Of a stretch of 64,000 nucleotides of DNA, positions 44,442-56,541 are shown one piece after another; within the stretch, counting starts at the first letter, position 1; each line of letters begins with the position of its first letter. The stretch lies in contig PPXM03000005.1 in assembly GCA_003707065.3 (NCBI GenBank), forward strand, positions 993,756 through 1,057,755, read 5' to 3'. The notes under the pieces were generated by a model. That model ran no database searches and had not been told where the DNA came from. It was given only the letters and a program-made list of their open reading frames with translations. The position numbers and the translations under genes are program-made. Source of the DNA: Trigonopsis variabilis (Eukaryota; Ascomycota; Trigonopsidomycetes; Trigonopsidales; Trigonopsidaceae).

Positions 44442-45491
44442 TCAGGAATAAAAATAATTAGAATACTGGGTAAAATGACTGTGATCTTCACAAGCCTTAC
44501 CATAACAATCATCGATCCTCCTTTCATCGAGTTCTTCGTTTGTGTAGCTCGCGCAATGAGCAAAAGACGAGGATAAAATGTCAGAAGAAATGCTGATATT
44601 TTCAAAAGGATCTCGAAAATAGAGAGGGTTTGGTTTCAATGGCACTTGATTATCTACCAAAGGCGAATAGTGCATCGAGTTTCCAGAGAAGGTCGGATAC
44701 TCTTGACTGTAGTATTCAACAGAATTAGATCTCTTATGGCGGGAAGAGCTAGACCTTTTGGTCTCGCTAGCACAATCAACGCCACTATTGCGAGCATAAC
44801 CACCGAATGAGTGTTCAAGAATAGGATGATGCCCAGCCTGAGCTGAGAGAAATGCGGAATCATCTAGTATGGGAATCCACGATCCATAACTGGACATATT
44901 GCTCACAGTTGAACCATCTGATTTCGTGCGATCTTCATTTCTCGCAGAATGGTCATTAATACCAGGAACAGAAATTTCAGGAAGAGGGAAACCAGAGTTC
45001 TGATCGGAGTTTGTGGAGTACAGTGGGCTATTGAGACAGGAACTGATATCCTGTATCGTTGTTGACGAAGATAGAGTTTGAGTCTCATCAAACCAGTTAT
45101 CGCCCCCTATCGAGTAGGACCCAGAGGAACTAGGATTGGAAAAGACATTTGAGCTGCCATCTAATGGAAGAGAGTAGCTAAAATAATCTGAACTGCTTTG
45201 CTCACCACTGTCATAGTCCATACTCTTCGAGGCATCATCGATATCGCGGTCGGCCTGACCAAAAGCTTTGCAAATCTTTGAAACGGTGCTCCTTTCTATA
45301 CCAAATAACAGACCTACATTCTTCTGAGACTCCAAGGGGTGAGATTTCGCATAGCGAAAAATCTTTTCCTTTTCGGAATGAGAAAGCGACTTGCGTTTAA
45401 CAGGACGTTTATAATTTCGAGATGCACCAATATTTGGCCTGTAGGTAGAACGCCGAGAGGAGATGTGAGAGATCTGAGCTGATGGAGACAT
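44442..45491 (-). CDS. CENP-B N-terminal-type helix-turn-helix DNA-binding protein
   Basis: Intronless, 349 aa. After a basic N-terminus, KRKSLSHSEKEKIFRYAKS followed by LFGIERSTVSKICK (about 33-78) is a psq/CENP-B-type HTH. The rest is Ser/Asn/Tyr-rich with no transposase (DDE) domain and no second CENPB-type HTH. A regulatory protein is therefore more likely than a transposase. A cluster of acidic and aromatic residues could be an activation region; this is inference. The 2.2 kb upstream has no other gene, which is common for transcription factors. I do not recognise the orthologue. Confidence 0.65.
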   Translation of the reverse strand: MSPSAQISHISSRRSTYRPNIGASRNYKRPVKRKSLSHSEKEKIFRYAKSHPLESQKNVGLLFGIERSTVSKICKAFGQADRDIDDASKSMDYDSGEQSSSDYFSYSLPLDGSSNVFSNPSSSGSYSIGGDNWFDETQTLSSSTTIQDISSCLNSPLYSTNSDQNSGFPLPEISVPGINDHSARNEDRTKSDGSTVSNMSSYGSWIPILDDSAFLSAQAGHHPILEHSFGGYARNSGVDCASETKRSSSSRHKRSNSVEYYSQEYPTFSGNSMHYSPLVDNQVPLKPNPLYFRDPFENISISSDILSSSFAHCASYTNEELDERRIDDCYGKACEDHSHFTQYSNYFYS

Positions 45492-47732
45492 CTCTCAATT
45501 TGAAAGTAAGTATGAGGACAATGGACACAGAACGAAGGAACTAGGTGTCGTGAAACCAAAAAATTACCAGCGAGATAATAAGGACACAAAAACACTAGCA
45601 ATTACCATAAAAGCTAGAGATAACGATATGCCTTTATATGAAAGGTAGTCTATCCTCTTAACAGTAATGCGCTTCCACTGATATCAGGTGAAAATACAGC
45701 AGCTCAGATATTCCGATAAGAAAGAGACAAAGATACCGACTGGAAAGGATAGAAAGAGAAGTCTGGAATGATTGTCCGGATATTTCAATGATAAACGATG
45801 AGCTCCGTTGACTTCTGTCCTAAAGGAGGATGACTTGCGGATCTAAACGAAAGACTGCGATGCCTCTCCTCATCCGAAATTCACCATTTTAGTAAGTTTT
45901 GTCTGGGAAAGGCTGGACCGTATTGTAAAGGTACTATTTGAGCCGCATATAGCCTAATGTAGTATTAAGGACCAAACCGGCTGCCTATTTCGTACAAAAT
46001 CGACATTAAATTATGGCCGTGGACTCTATGAGGTTCAAGACAATAGGAATGGTCTCTCATTTTATTCTTTATCGGTAACAGCCGACAAAAAAGACCAATG
46101 ATAGCGCCTAAAATCAGGAAGTCCAAGAATCAGGCTACTCACAACCCCAACACATGAGGTCCTTCTCCTAAGATTGTGCGATTGCACACTTCGCCGGAGA
46201 GCAAGTTTAATCATATTATTTATATGAATATGACGAGGTTCCATATGACTTCTGAGTACGGTATTTGAAAGTAGATCGACGTACAATTTTAGAGTGGGAT
46301 TATGATGATTTAATCGAGCTTCAAAGTCAGGTCATCTCATCTCGTCTGGTTGTGAGGCAATACACGACTTGGCCAAGTGACGGCATTCTACCGTTATGTC
46401 CATGTTACGTCCATTCGTCCACCGTTCTCTGGGCAACAAGGTCTAGAACAGGCATCTAGAGGAAAATTACTTCTTCCAAAAAGGAACATAAAAAAGTCCA
46501 ACCTAACATGGCCTTTATAACTCACTATGGAGGAGGGGAAGTTGGACCGTTAGAATCATGATCACCATTGCCGAGAGTGCCGGACTCAAAGTATCCTGCC
46601 ACTATAGCGTGATGGATCAGTTTTTTAGTGTCTCTATCTATGTCAATCAAGAAAGATAAGATAAATCGAGCGATATAGAAGGCTGGTGTATGGGAAGAGG
46701 TCGTTTTCAGGATTGGGTACAAGATGGTCGTCGCTTCGCAGCTAAGCTCGTATCCGACCCCGCCTCTTCGTTACCCCAGTTATGAATCGTACACTTGCCT
46801 AATTAGTCTCTCTTATAGAAAGAGAGATATCCAGAATCTGAACCGCCCTTAATAAGGACTATTATTTGCTTGGCTTACCGCCATTAGTCTTGGTACATGT
46901 ACATCCAACCGTCTTTGCACCTAATCGAAGAGAGAACACCTGCATGTGATTCCTATTCATTCTAAATATTCTCAAAGTACTTAGTCTATATAAGGAACCT
47001 AGTCCTGGAGCATCATGACATGATATTTGCGTCTCTGATTCGTCGCCTTTGACTCTGTTTAATGAATGGCCTTTACTTTTTCGCCAATTCTACTTATAGC
47101 CATTCTTTAGTAGAAGTATGAAAAAAATAAAGCAAAGCACTCGCACTTCATTATTTTGAAGCATTTTGGCATTTCCTTATATAATTACATCAGAAGCACT
47201 AGCTTCTTTCATATTTATCTCCGTCGAAACAATGCCAAATTATGTAGCACTGTATGTGGTAAGTGGGGCTACTAACTTCCTCGACGTTTATTGTGGGGCT
47301 CAGCTGATCTTTTTTAACTTACCGTTCATTACCGACGCTCCTGATCCACGTGGGAAAGAAGCGGCGCGGTGGAAACGAAAAGCGCTGCTTGACACGCAAG
47401 TGCAGAAGAGATCTCTTTGAAACAGGAATAGGGAAATGGCACGGTATTTGGTTGTATAGGGAAATGTGAATTACGAATAGAATCAGATGATCGTAAAGCT
47501 GGACTTGACTATTGTCTAACATAAGTAGAACCCAATGTGAGTTAGTGGCTTTCAAAAAATAATTAGCGATAGGCTTCACTTTTTAGAACACGTCAATTCC
47601 AGTGAGCCGATAAGTACTTGAGTCCTATAAGCATTGAAGATTAAACCAACTATAATCTACCACGCTAAATGTGACTCAACTGCCAGTAATTATGCAACGC
47701 CTTGAGTGGAGAGGACAGACATCAGATTGATG
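45492..47732. other. 2.2 kb gene-poor region
   Basis: It lies between the HTH gene start and the RBG1 stop. Several frames of 60-86 codons are present (46062-46286 minus, 46265-46459 plus, 46525-46722 minus, 47166-47420 plus, 47319-47579 minus). None shows a domain I know. A CCACGTGG palindrome is at 47346-47353. The region may hold the long promoter of the HTH gene plus decayed sequence. Confidence 0.4.
46525..46722 (-). CDS. Hypothetical small protein or exon
   Basis: A frame of about 65 codons that extends open upstream to about 46770 without a further ATG. It contains FYIARFILSFLIDIDRD and KKLIHHAIVAGYFESGTL, a plausible helical composition, and ends in a Pro-rich tail. A GTGAGT donor-like sequence directly follows the stop. 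I recognise no family; it could be an isolated exon, a gene remnant or chance. Confidence 0.18.
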   Translation of the reverse strand: MYPILKTTSSHTPAFYIARFILSFLIDIDRDTKKLIHHAIVAGYFESGTLGNGDHDSNGPTSPPP

Positions 47733-49394
47733 TTACTTTTTAAGAACTGCGAGTTAGAGGCGGCACTGCAGGTACACATACTCGTGATCACATCTTCGTC
47801 CTCTAACACATGCGAAAGGCCGACGTATTGAGGTTGATGTTTGACACTTGTCCCTAGAACTTAGACAACGCTAAAAGTCGAAACTTACCCCACACAACCG
47901 CCACCCTGAAGTCCTCAACGAGACTCTTATGAATGGCATTACACTAGGAGAATATCAGCACATCTGCAAAAAAAAAATACTTGCGAAATCTTCAACCGTG
48001 CAACGGTTGGAACGTAAAACGACCGGCTGCTCAAGATCGGGGTCCTGGCCTTTGGGTTTCGTATAGACTCTCACTAAGTTGAGTTTGTCCCACATTTTCT
48101 CCAAAAGCTCATTAAAATTCCAACCCTAGCTCATTAGACCATCAAGATAAAAAGGCGTTCATACGTGTTCAGAGGAAATGGGAACAGCATCAGGAACGCG
48201 ATAGAGAAGATCCAGCTCTTTTCTGTAAGTCACTTAAAGAAACAGTACTACCTTCAATAGAAATGGAATCAATCTTGTTCAAAACATATATCACAGGGAT
48301 ATACTTCCTATTAGGTGCTTCTAGGACATCTATCAGGTCATCGACAGTGGCATCACAACGAAAAGTGATATCTGCCGAAGTGATCCTATACTCTGACATG
48401 ACGGCACGAATTTCCTAGATGTTAACTGAATGCTGTTGCACCGAGCTCACATCTTGATCAAGATGAGTGAGAGGGACGGTCTTAGTAATGCTAATGCCTC
48501 CTCTTTCCTTCTTTTTGAATATAATATTAGGAGGCTAAGTTAGACAGATCGTCGATGAAGAACCAACTTGCTTATTTATTCGGATACCGAAACCTTCAAG
48601 TTCACTCTCTATGATTTTCTTATCCGTGAGAGGCTTTGATACGTCCAGAACAATAAAAATAAGATTACAAGACCTAGCCACAGCAATTACCTCGCATGTT
48701 AACAAGTAAGCATCTATGACCCTTACCTGACGACCTCGACCTCGTCCGTCCCGTGCTCCTTGAATAATTCCAGGAAGATCAAGAATCTTGAAGGTTAGAA
48801 ATTCAACTCTTAACAAAATTTATTACCTGGATTTTGGCACCGTTATATTGAAGAACTCCCTAACGGATGTCAGTGACATAAGAATAAACGCTTCGTACGG
48901 GAACCGTCGTCAATGTGGTAAATTCGTATGCTGAAGTTAGATAGTACGAGAGATTCAATCTTACCAGCTGCTTCACTATGCGTTCCTGTCAATTTCGTCA
49001 TGAGTGTACTCAAATTTAGCTATGAAACCTAGTTAGATATCCGAACCTCTTTCCGACACTAGGGAATCCTATAAAACCAACTGATGCGACGCCAGTCCGA
49101 GCAACATCGAACCCAACTATGAGTGAGAATTTCATCCTAAATGAGACATACCTGCATTATTACCACCACCTCCAGAGCTCGGGCTTAGGAGTTCCCTCTT
49201 CAATTTCGCTTGCAAGTCAATACAGCTTTTCCCACTTTCTTTACCTAATTTAGCTTTCAACTGACCCAGATGAAAACTCGTAGCTTTATTTTTCTGCGTT
49301 CGGGCCATTTCGGCCTCGATTTCTCTAATCTAATGGTGAGCCATTGCAGGAGACAAAGAAGTAAGTGTCCACGTACTTTCTCGACTGTCGTCAT
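47733..49394 (-). CDS. RBG1: Developmentally regulated GTP-binding protein, DRG1/RBG1 family, 16 exons
   Basis: The start MTTVEK (49394) is spliced to [28 protein letters not shown], the DRG N-terminus. Fifteen introns of about 30-47 nt must be removed to give a colinear DRG1. Conserved blocks include [12 protein letters not shown] (P-loop split by an intron), [63 protein letters not shown], and [18 protein letters not shown] (NKID). The TGS domain reads [18 protein letters not shown] to the end DEDVITILKK. One intron (47944-47984) is GC-AG with a GCAAGT donor. RBG1 binds Tma46 (DFRP1) and ribosomes and supports translation of hard-to-elongate sequences. Such intron density contrasts with intronless neighbours. 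Confidence 0.93.
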
Positions 49395-50224
49395 AGTATG
49401 GATATATCCGAGCAAATGTTAAAGATAGAGCTTTAAATACTTGAGGGGATCTGATAGCCAAAGGTCGACACGAGCCGTCGCGCAATATTCTCTGAAGAAA
49501 TTCGAACTTTTTTGCGTTACCTGATCGTTACAGCAAGGAAGCAGTCGAAGAGGTGGGCTGTAGACCAAAGGGCGGATCTGTCCTATATGGTACCTTGTAT
49601 ATCGTAATCGGTGACTTTTCACTGCCTTAGAGAGAAACGTTCGGCGTCTAAAGATTACAGTAATGCGTATATATGAGGAGTAGTTCTTGGTGACCTTTAC
49701 TAAGGTCGGTAAGAGAACGGTAGCTTAGATGAATACATAGAAAAGCATTAGTCAACCTAAATAAACTAAGATCCTCGAGCGAGCCACTAGTGGAATTTTT
49801 ACATTAAGTTAGTGAACACCAGAAGAAAGATAGCAAGTTCTCAGGCGTATTTTGTCATCAACATCCTGCAGCTTTTTTCCGTATAATCAGAACAGGAAGA
49901 GCTCTGATACTGGCTGCAAAGGGCAAATAAAACAATAATGCTCAACATTTCTGTCTCATTCTTGGAATTACCATGAGTAACCCGCTACAGATGAGTCCAG
50001 TATGAAGTTATTTTGGCTTGACGAACTGGAGAAGAAGGCGAGCTATAAGATATGCTGGGGCCAATAGATATTGATAATGAGATTCAAGAGTCAAAAACAT
50101 AGCTGTATCCTGTCTGCGAAAAGGCACCCCGATTTATGAGTATAATGACCTCGACTGGACGGCGATGAGCAAAGCATCATTTGAACATAAGAGGCCCACG
50201 CGTGAATCGCCTTCATGAAAAATA
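49395..50224. other. Intergenic, upstream of RBG1 and downstream of SEA4
   Basis: 830 bp. A 67-codon minus-strand frame at 49419-49622 has no recognisable feature. I see no RNA gene. Confidence 0.4.
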
Positions 50225-53200
50225 TCAGAGGGAAATGCAAGTGCAGTTGCAGCCTGACACAGGACAGATCGAGTGGTTTTCAAACCACTCTCTGGAATGA
50301 TTGATGTGCATCCCATGATTACAAGAAAGGCAGAATGTGATCCTGAAATATTAGTTCTATCAAAATGAGTCTGTTCACCAATTGTCCAAGATATGCTCCG
50401 ATGTGCGTACATCATCAACATTACCAGAGGCCGATTCCATCGATCCGAGACTTTGCAAGCAAACGACGCAGCGGGGAAGAGGACGGTTGCACCAAGGACA
50501 ATAAGCACCCTGTGGAAAGTTAATATATCGTGATAATTGCCATATAGAGGAATACCTTGAAAAGTGTAGCTGCCTTCGAGCTATCTGCTTTATTGGATCT
50601 TAATCCTTTGTTCAAACTGTTGAAGTCGCTTTCCAAAGTCGATTTCTTTGAGATTGGCTTCGAGATTAGCAAAACAATAAGGATAATTACCTTATGACAA
50701 TGATTACATCGAATACTGACTTGATTCCGAGGAGTGGAGAAAGTAAAACTGCTATGAGATTTATTGAGATAACTCCGACCACAATCGAACTGGGCACGCT
50801 TATAGAATAGCCTCCATCGGTCAAGGATATCACGATAGCTTCAAAATCAGAACAAAATATAAAGAACACAACAAACCTTTCAATCCAGAAAGACACTTTG
50901 CTATCTTCGAAATATTTTGGGACAACAAGAGACATAATGAGGGCGGCTGTCTGCACATCTGCTGTTCTATTCACATAGTTCCCTAGGAGTTCAACAGCAG
51001 TAGAGTTAAGACCCGTCAGCATTAAGCCCTCTATCTCGCCCCTGGACACACTTCTTTTAGCAAGGCGTTCCAGGTAAGAGGATAACTGGAGGTCAGACAT
51101 GTGTTATAGTATTTCGACGAACTTCGTTATCGGGCAGAAATCGCAGAGCAATTCCCAGCTTGTCTTTCATTGGTAGTGAGTCTTCATCAAGTACCTCATT
51201 CCAGTCTTTGTCTGCAATGTAGGCGAAAATCGCACGTAAGTAAGGGTTCTCAAGTTCAGAAGACATTTTGCGACACTGATCTTTCCAAATAGTGTTGTCT
51301 GACAAATTTTCTGTGGAGTAACCTGCTATTGCAGCAGCCAAGACCCTCAATACTCTGTTTTCGGACTTCGAAAGACTCTCGATGGCACGATCAATTTTAC
51401 CAAAAAGAACTGCCCAGCAAGCTGCCATATCATGATGATTTCTCTCCTCCAATCTAACAGTTAGATTCAGATGCCTTCGGAGATCGATGACTGCGTAGAA
51501 GCCGACGATACTTACGATTTTAACTTTTGTTCTAATTCGCCAATGCCAAAGTCCCAACCGCAGCAGAGCAAGGCCAACTCTCTGAGACTCTGTCTGAGAG
51601 CACTCCGACCGGGCTCAGAGATTGCAAAAATTCTGACACCTGAACTTCTCTTTCTAAGAATATCTGTTACAGCGCTTGAGAAGCTCCTCTCATTCACAAC
51701 ACCGCGTCTCTGACGTTTATCTAGAATGTCAAAATCATGAAAATAAGAGATTTACCCGCTGCTGATTTCCATATTCCAAGTACTCCGTAGTATTCAAAAT
51801 TGACGCTGCCAGAGATAAGCTGGGAATTTTCGACACAAGACTCCATCACTTCAGGGTTACAGGCATTTCTTTAACTCAAACATACCAGCTAACCAACTCC
51901 AAATCGCCTTAAGGTACCTTTTGCTTTCAATGGTCGGGACCGATTCAATGACATTCAAGTTTTCAGAGCACTGACATATTAGTAACGAATTTCATTTAGC
52001 GAAATAAATAGCACATACATTAAGACTATAGCCTCTTAGAGCACGCTTTAGCATTATCTCAGATATGTCATAATTCAAGATCGAAGGGACTTCGTCCTCA
52101 GAAGAAACGGACTCGGCTCCAGATAATTCCGTGCTGGCACTTTCAACTGATTCCATCAGTTGAATATCCTTCATTAAAGAAGAAGACAAGCTGGAAGCAG
52201 AAGCAAGAACAATGCTTTTATGATCAGAAAAGGCAATTGTATGCCTAGCATCAAAGCTTATGGATGGAACAAAATTATCAAATTCCTCTTTGATAACCTC
52301 ACCATTTTTAGTCAACCAGACAAAATTGGTTGTAGATAAGCTCTTTGAATTTTTCAGAAAATCGAAGGAGATGATCTGATCATGCAACGGATTTACTGTC
52401 GTCAGCATAAACCCATTCATCAACTCACATATTCTATCACGTATAACAAACACATCGTCCCTCTTGCTTTCCAATTCTGGCATCTTCAGCTCTAACCTGC
52501 TCGTGTACTTCGTTTCCGATAGAATATTCGCATCTGGGGAAGCCGATATTGTCCAAAACCTCACTATTCCATCTTTCCCCAGAATTGCTAAATCCCCCTG
52601 TATGTCCGATGAGAATCTTAGAGCTGATATATGATCTAAGCGACCATTTGCAGTGCCGCTTCCATTCAAAGTGAGACAAGGCCCTCCAAGTCCACCCTTC
52701 ATGTAACGAAGATCCCACAATTTCACGACCCCCTCAGAGGAGTAAGAGGCAAAGCAATTGTTATTAAAGGGATCAAAGACTATCCCATAGCTGCATTTTG
52801 AAGGGCTTTGGAACTGAGGTGTTGCCGATCTCAGATCCAAGACCCGCAGAAACTTAGTGGTACCTACAACGAGCTCCATTGGGCCAGAAGGAGCAAATGA
52901 TATTGAATTGACTGTTTCTCCTGCAAGAAGGGATTGATTAGCCTGAGTATAGCTGAGCGAGTTGTAGCCTTGTTGTCCGTAATCCCATATATTGAGGGAA
53001 GCTTCGCTTCTAACTTTATCTAAGCCAGTAGCGACCAAATTCTCCGAATTGAATGCGACAGTGTTGCAGGGTCGAGATTGACGAACATTGAGGACAATTC
53101 TCAAGTCAGAGGAACATATATTTGTTATTACAGTAGTGCCCTTAAATTGTCCAATGCCGACAAGTCCTAGACATTAAAATCAATGCGAGCATTCTGAATA

Positions 53201-53396
53201 TACCTTTCGTGTGAGATGCGTATCCATACGAATGAATAGACTCAAAGTCACTTTTGCGTCCCAGACATACAAAGGGTTTGGATTCATCATTAGAATCAGA
53301 GAATAGTGCTATCTCACTATTATCTGATCTCACAACTAGAAAGTCGTTGTGGTCATTATGACTCCAAGAAGAGACTGTCTCAATCGAATTTGCCAT
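50225..53396 (-). CDS. SEA4: SEA/GATOR2 complex subunit Mio (Sea4), multi-exon
   Basis: The start MANSIETVSSWSHNDHNDFLVV begins a WD40 propeller. A 37-nt intron (CTCG..GTCTAG) leads to the large exon with NTVAFNSENLVATGLDKVRSEASLNIWD and VVKLWDLR. IMLKRALRGYSLN marks the start of the helical domain, which is split by several short introns (52.0-50.6 kb). The C-terminal zinc-binding ends are diagnostic: CNRPLPRCVVCLQSLG, then after an 80-nt intron CLSCNHGMHINHSREWF and CPVSGCNCTC. The stop at 50225-50227 is reached only after that splice. Mio is a vacuolar/lysosomal GATOR2 (SEACAT) subunit that promotes TORC1. Exact exon borders in the middle were not all resolved. Confidence 0.88.
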
Positions 53397-53804
53397 CTAA
53401 TCTGGTCTCAGTGAATCTGATTCAGTAGATCGGATAGTTCTTCCTCAGGGAGATGACTGATCTGGCTTTGATATGATATGAGGAAAGAGTGGTCCTTAAT
53501 CAAATATAGCCTTGTGAGGTGAAGGAATAAGGCCTATTCTGAACTAGCTATTCTGAACCAGCGGTAGCGTTAGCAGACACCTTGTATATAATGGGCCGGA
53601 GAAAGTGGCGAAGACTCGGGAAAAGAAATAAGAATTCTGGTCCTATTCGATCAGCAAGACGTCTCTCTCAGAGCCCTTAGAATAGCGTTACAGTATTGTA
53701 ACGGCTCTTTTTTATGCAATTTTCCAGCCACGACGACACATAACCTTGATATCGTTTCTTTCTTGAGAAGATCTTGGAAAAGTAGACAAAATAGCTGATT
53801 GAGA
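53397..53804. promoter_or_regulatory. Divergent promoter region between SEA4 and EFG1
   Basis: About 400 bp, no coding frame recognised. It contains repeated CTGATT/GATCTG-type words and a near-repeat 'ctattctgaac' at 53535-53560, of unknown significance. Confidence 0.3.
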
Positions 53805-54372
53805 ATGAAGCCTAAAACAGGAAAGACCGATATTAACGAGATTAAAGGCTCGCATGATGTCCGCAGCACTGCAAAGCTTACTAAAAGAATTCGAGACTTG
53901 ACGAGGTTGATAAATAAGGAATCGACTTCCGCTGAAGTAAAAGCAGAATCAGAAAGAGCGCTTTCCGCTTTAAAATCGCAGCTGGAAGACGCTAGGACTC
54001 GCCGTAAAGCGAAGAAGAATATGAAACGTTACCAAATGGTCAAATTTTTAGGTGAGAGAAAAGATAATGAGGCAGCAGTTTATCTAATACAATATAGAAA
54101 AGCAAAAGACCATAAGAAGAATCAAAAGAGTACAGAAATTACTTGAAATCGAAGCGGAAGGAGAGAAGAACGGCGACCGTCTGCAAGAACTGCAAAGCAT
54201 GCTTCGACAATATGAGATCGACCTTGCTTATACCCTCTTCTTTCCTTTGAATGAGAAATATATCTCTCTGTATGTGGATTCTGCTCCCAATCAGAAGAGA
54301 GATGATATTAGGAAAGCCATCTCTAATGACCTAGCATCGGGAAAACTTTCGCTACCAAAAATTGAGATCTAA
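53805..54372 (+). CDS. EFG1: rRNA processing protein EFG1
   Basis: Exons 53805-54051 and 54098-54372, 173 aa. The 46-nt intron (GTGAGA donor, CTAAT branch) resolves what looks like a frameshift. It joins RYQMVKFL to EKQKTIRRIKRVQKLL, the Efg1 core (family pattern rYhmvrFfErqKa.RklkrL). The start ATG at 53805 gives MKPKTGKTDINEIKG followed by KRIRDLTRLI; an upstream TTG is not needed. The protein is basic and coiled-coil. It acts in the nucleolus in early pre-18S processing (A0-A2 region) within the 90S particle. The C-terminal KRDDIRKAISNDLASGKL fits the family end. Confidence 0.88.
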
Positions 54373-54692
54373 ACCTCATCAAGTTGTATTATAGGGTGTT
54401 TTTTTTTATCTGAAATTCTCGTTAATACGTACGATGGATGCATGAAAAAGGTTAAATGAGCTACAAGGACTTCTAACCTCGACTACTGAAGTTCACACCG
54501 CTAGTTTGTATTGGAAACACCACGTAAACACAAAGAATTACCGAGCAGGCTTGATTACTAATACAAGCGATTGTGGTCACGACTAAATTGAATGAGAGAG
54601 AACAGGAATTGAGTCCAATGAGATTAAATTAGAGCATTAGAGCAAATAATGGGATAATGCATCAATAACTTCAAGTGTGACTTTCTTAATCA
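54373..54692. other. Convergent 3' region between EFG1 and glycogenin
   Basis: 320 bp, AT-rich with a short poly-T run; no feature recognised. Confidence 0.35.
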
Positions 54693-56163
54693 TCAAGTTC
54701 TAAATGTCCTTGTTGCTTTAGGCGCAGTTGACTCCCAAGGAAATTGAAATAGAGTTGCTGGCCCTGGCGGAACGCTTGGATTGCGCTTTTCGGTGTTTTC
54801 CTTCCTTCTTGTTCGTAGCGAAGTCTCAATATTATCATTTCCAATCGTCGTTTCTTTCACAAGCGGTATCAATGAGCTAGGCTCATCTTCTTGTGAGATA
54901 TCTACCTCTGTTCCAAAACCGTATTCTCCTTTGTCTATGGAATCTTTGTCCCATTTATTTTCATAGTGACGATCCACAAGGTACTTTCCTTCCTCTAGGC
55001 TATGTACAGGAGGAGGTTCTTGCGTAGCGTTCCATGATGGTCCGAAATCGGCACCGATTGTCGCATCTGAGTCGAGATTGTCAGATTCGAGATTGTCAGA
55101 TGCGAGAAAATGAGATTCAAGAACGTTATATTCACCTAGTCTATCCTCCTTAGATTGTTGATGTTCACCAATAAAGTCGACAGCCTGAGGTTCAGAAACA
55201 AGACGTCGATATAACTCAGTCTCTACAAAATAACTCCACCATTTGTCCACTAGCGGTGACATATATCCGTTCACAGAATCTCGAAGGGGTTTAAGCCAGG
55301 GCTTCGAAAGGCCTATGAAATGTATGATAGAGATATCCTTCCAGAAATACTTCAAGGCTGGCAAGTATCTGTAGCATAAGCACGAGCGAAAGAGAGCAAC
55401 CCACTCATAGTTGCCATTTATGGTCATATTAAAAGTAAAGGGTAATCTGTGAGTCTTCTCCGGAGTAAAATACAAATTCAAGAGACCCTGGTCGCCTCCT
55501 TCAATGGTTAGAAACAAGATGAAATGTTGCAAGATACCATCAATTGATTCTCCCTTTTCTGCCATCACAAGCAGATCTTCAAAGATACTTTCATTAGGAT
55601 GTAGAACCATTAGGCCCTAACGGATTAAAAAAGTCCTGTAACATTCATTACATACGCTGTTAAAAAGATCAGGCCAACCTGAGTCGGGACAAGCCTTTCT
55701 GTAAATAGCGAACTGAGAGTCAACATACAGCAAATTCACAATCCAAGGAAAAGAGTCCGTCTAATGACTTAATTGGGAGCGTGTCAGCATCCAGATATAT
55801 AATTGTGTCATAATCTTCCAATCGCCATAACTCAATCTTAGTAAATGATTCCGCCAAATCCAGCCGTCCTAGCAATTTCAAATTGTCTGTGCATGGATTA
55901 GATATCGGTTGCACTCGTATTACACTGTCAAAAGATTTCTGAAGTAAGCAATGCCTATGTCATGGTCCCACCTCAAGGCAGTCAAAGGTATCTGATGGTA
56001 ATTCAGAGCTCGCGAGGACAATAACAGGGTACTCAGATCCCAAATCACGAAGAGACTCTCTAACAACAAGAGCGCCTGAGTCTTAATATAGTCTCTCATA
56101 TGGATTATCACCCGCCAAGTACCCTTCGTTTAATAACAGAGTAGCGTACGCGTTCTTTTTCAT
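54693..56163 (-). CDS. Glycogenin (glycogen initiator glucosyltransferase, GT8), six exons
   Basis: The start MKKNAYATLLLNEGYLAG (56163) is spliced by a 36-nt intron to ALVVRESLRDLGSEYPVIVLASS. A second intron leads to SVIRVQPISNP and the donor-binding DADTLP (DxD) in YDTIIYLDADTLPI. Three more short introns separate CEFA/ACPDSGWPDLFNS, GLMVLHPNESIFEDLL and GGDQGLLNLYF (the GGDQ motif that contacts sugar). A His/Trp-containing IHFIGLSKPW closes the GT8 domain. The C-terminal ~150 residues are acidic and low-complexity, ending near FPWE. Glycogenin self-glucosylates a tyrosine to prime glycogen; I did not locate the acceptor tyrosine with certainty. It is divergent from TFC3. Confidence 0.92.
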
Positions 56164-56541
56164 GAATACTCCACAATGTTAACTGTGTAACGAACTGTAA
56201 ATAGATAAGCCAGGCAAACGAGACAATTAGAAGACTTTTTGTCGAGAGCTTTGTAGATGTCCAGGTGAAAGGAAGAAAACACGGGGAATTGGGACTTTGC
56301 ACCGCAGGGTAATCTCCCCTAAACCGAGACTTATATTGGACCTTTGACGAACGTGAAGAAAGTGAAAAGAGGAGAGATTTGAGAGGATTTTGCCTGGGTG
56401 AACTACAAAGACCCTTACAGAGAATATTTCGCTACGTCTTTTGGGGATATCACCCAAATTGGAGACACTCCAATTTTTATCTTGAGATAATAGCTCATTT
56501 CCGCTAGAGCTTGAAGATCCTAACGCCCGTTACAGCTCATA
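56164..56541. promoter_or_regulatory. Divergent promoter region between glycogenin and TFC3
   Basis: 378 bp holding both promoters. It is pyrimidine/purine-skewed around 56330-56400; no coding exon could be tied to either gene. Confidence 0.35.

Noticed and set aside
53805-54372. EFG1 looks frameshifted (C-terminus in another frame)
   Set aside because: A 46-nt intron with proper donor, branch and acceptor restores the conserved RYQMVKFL/EKQK core, so no frameshift is needed.
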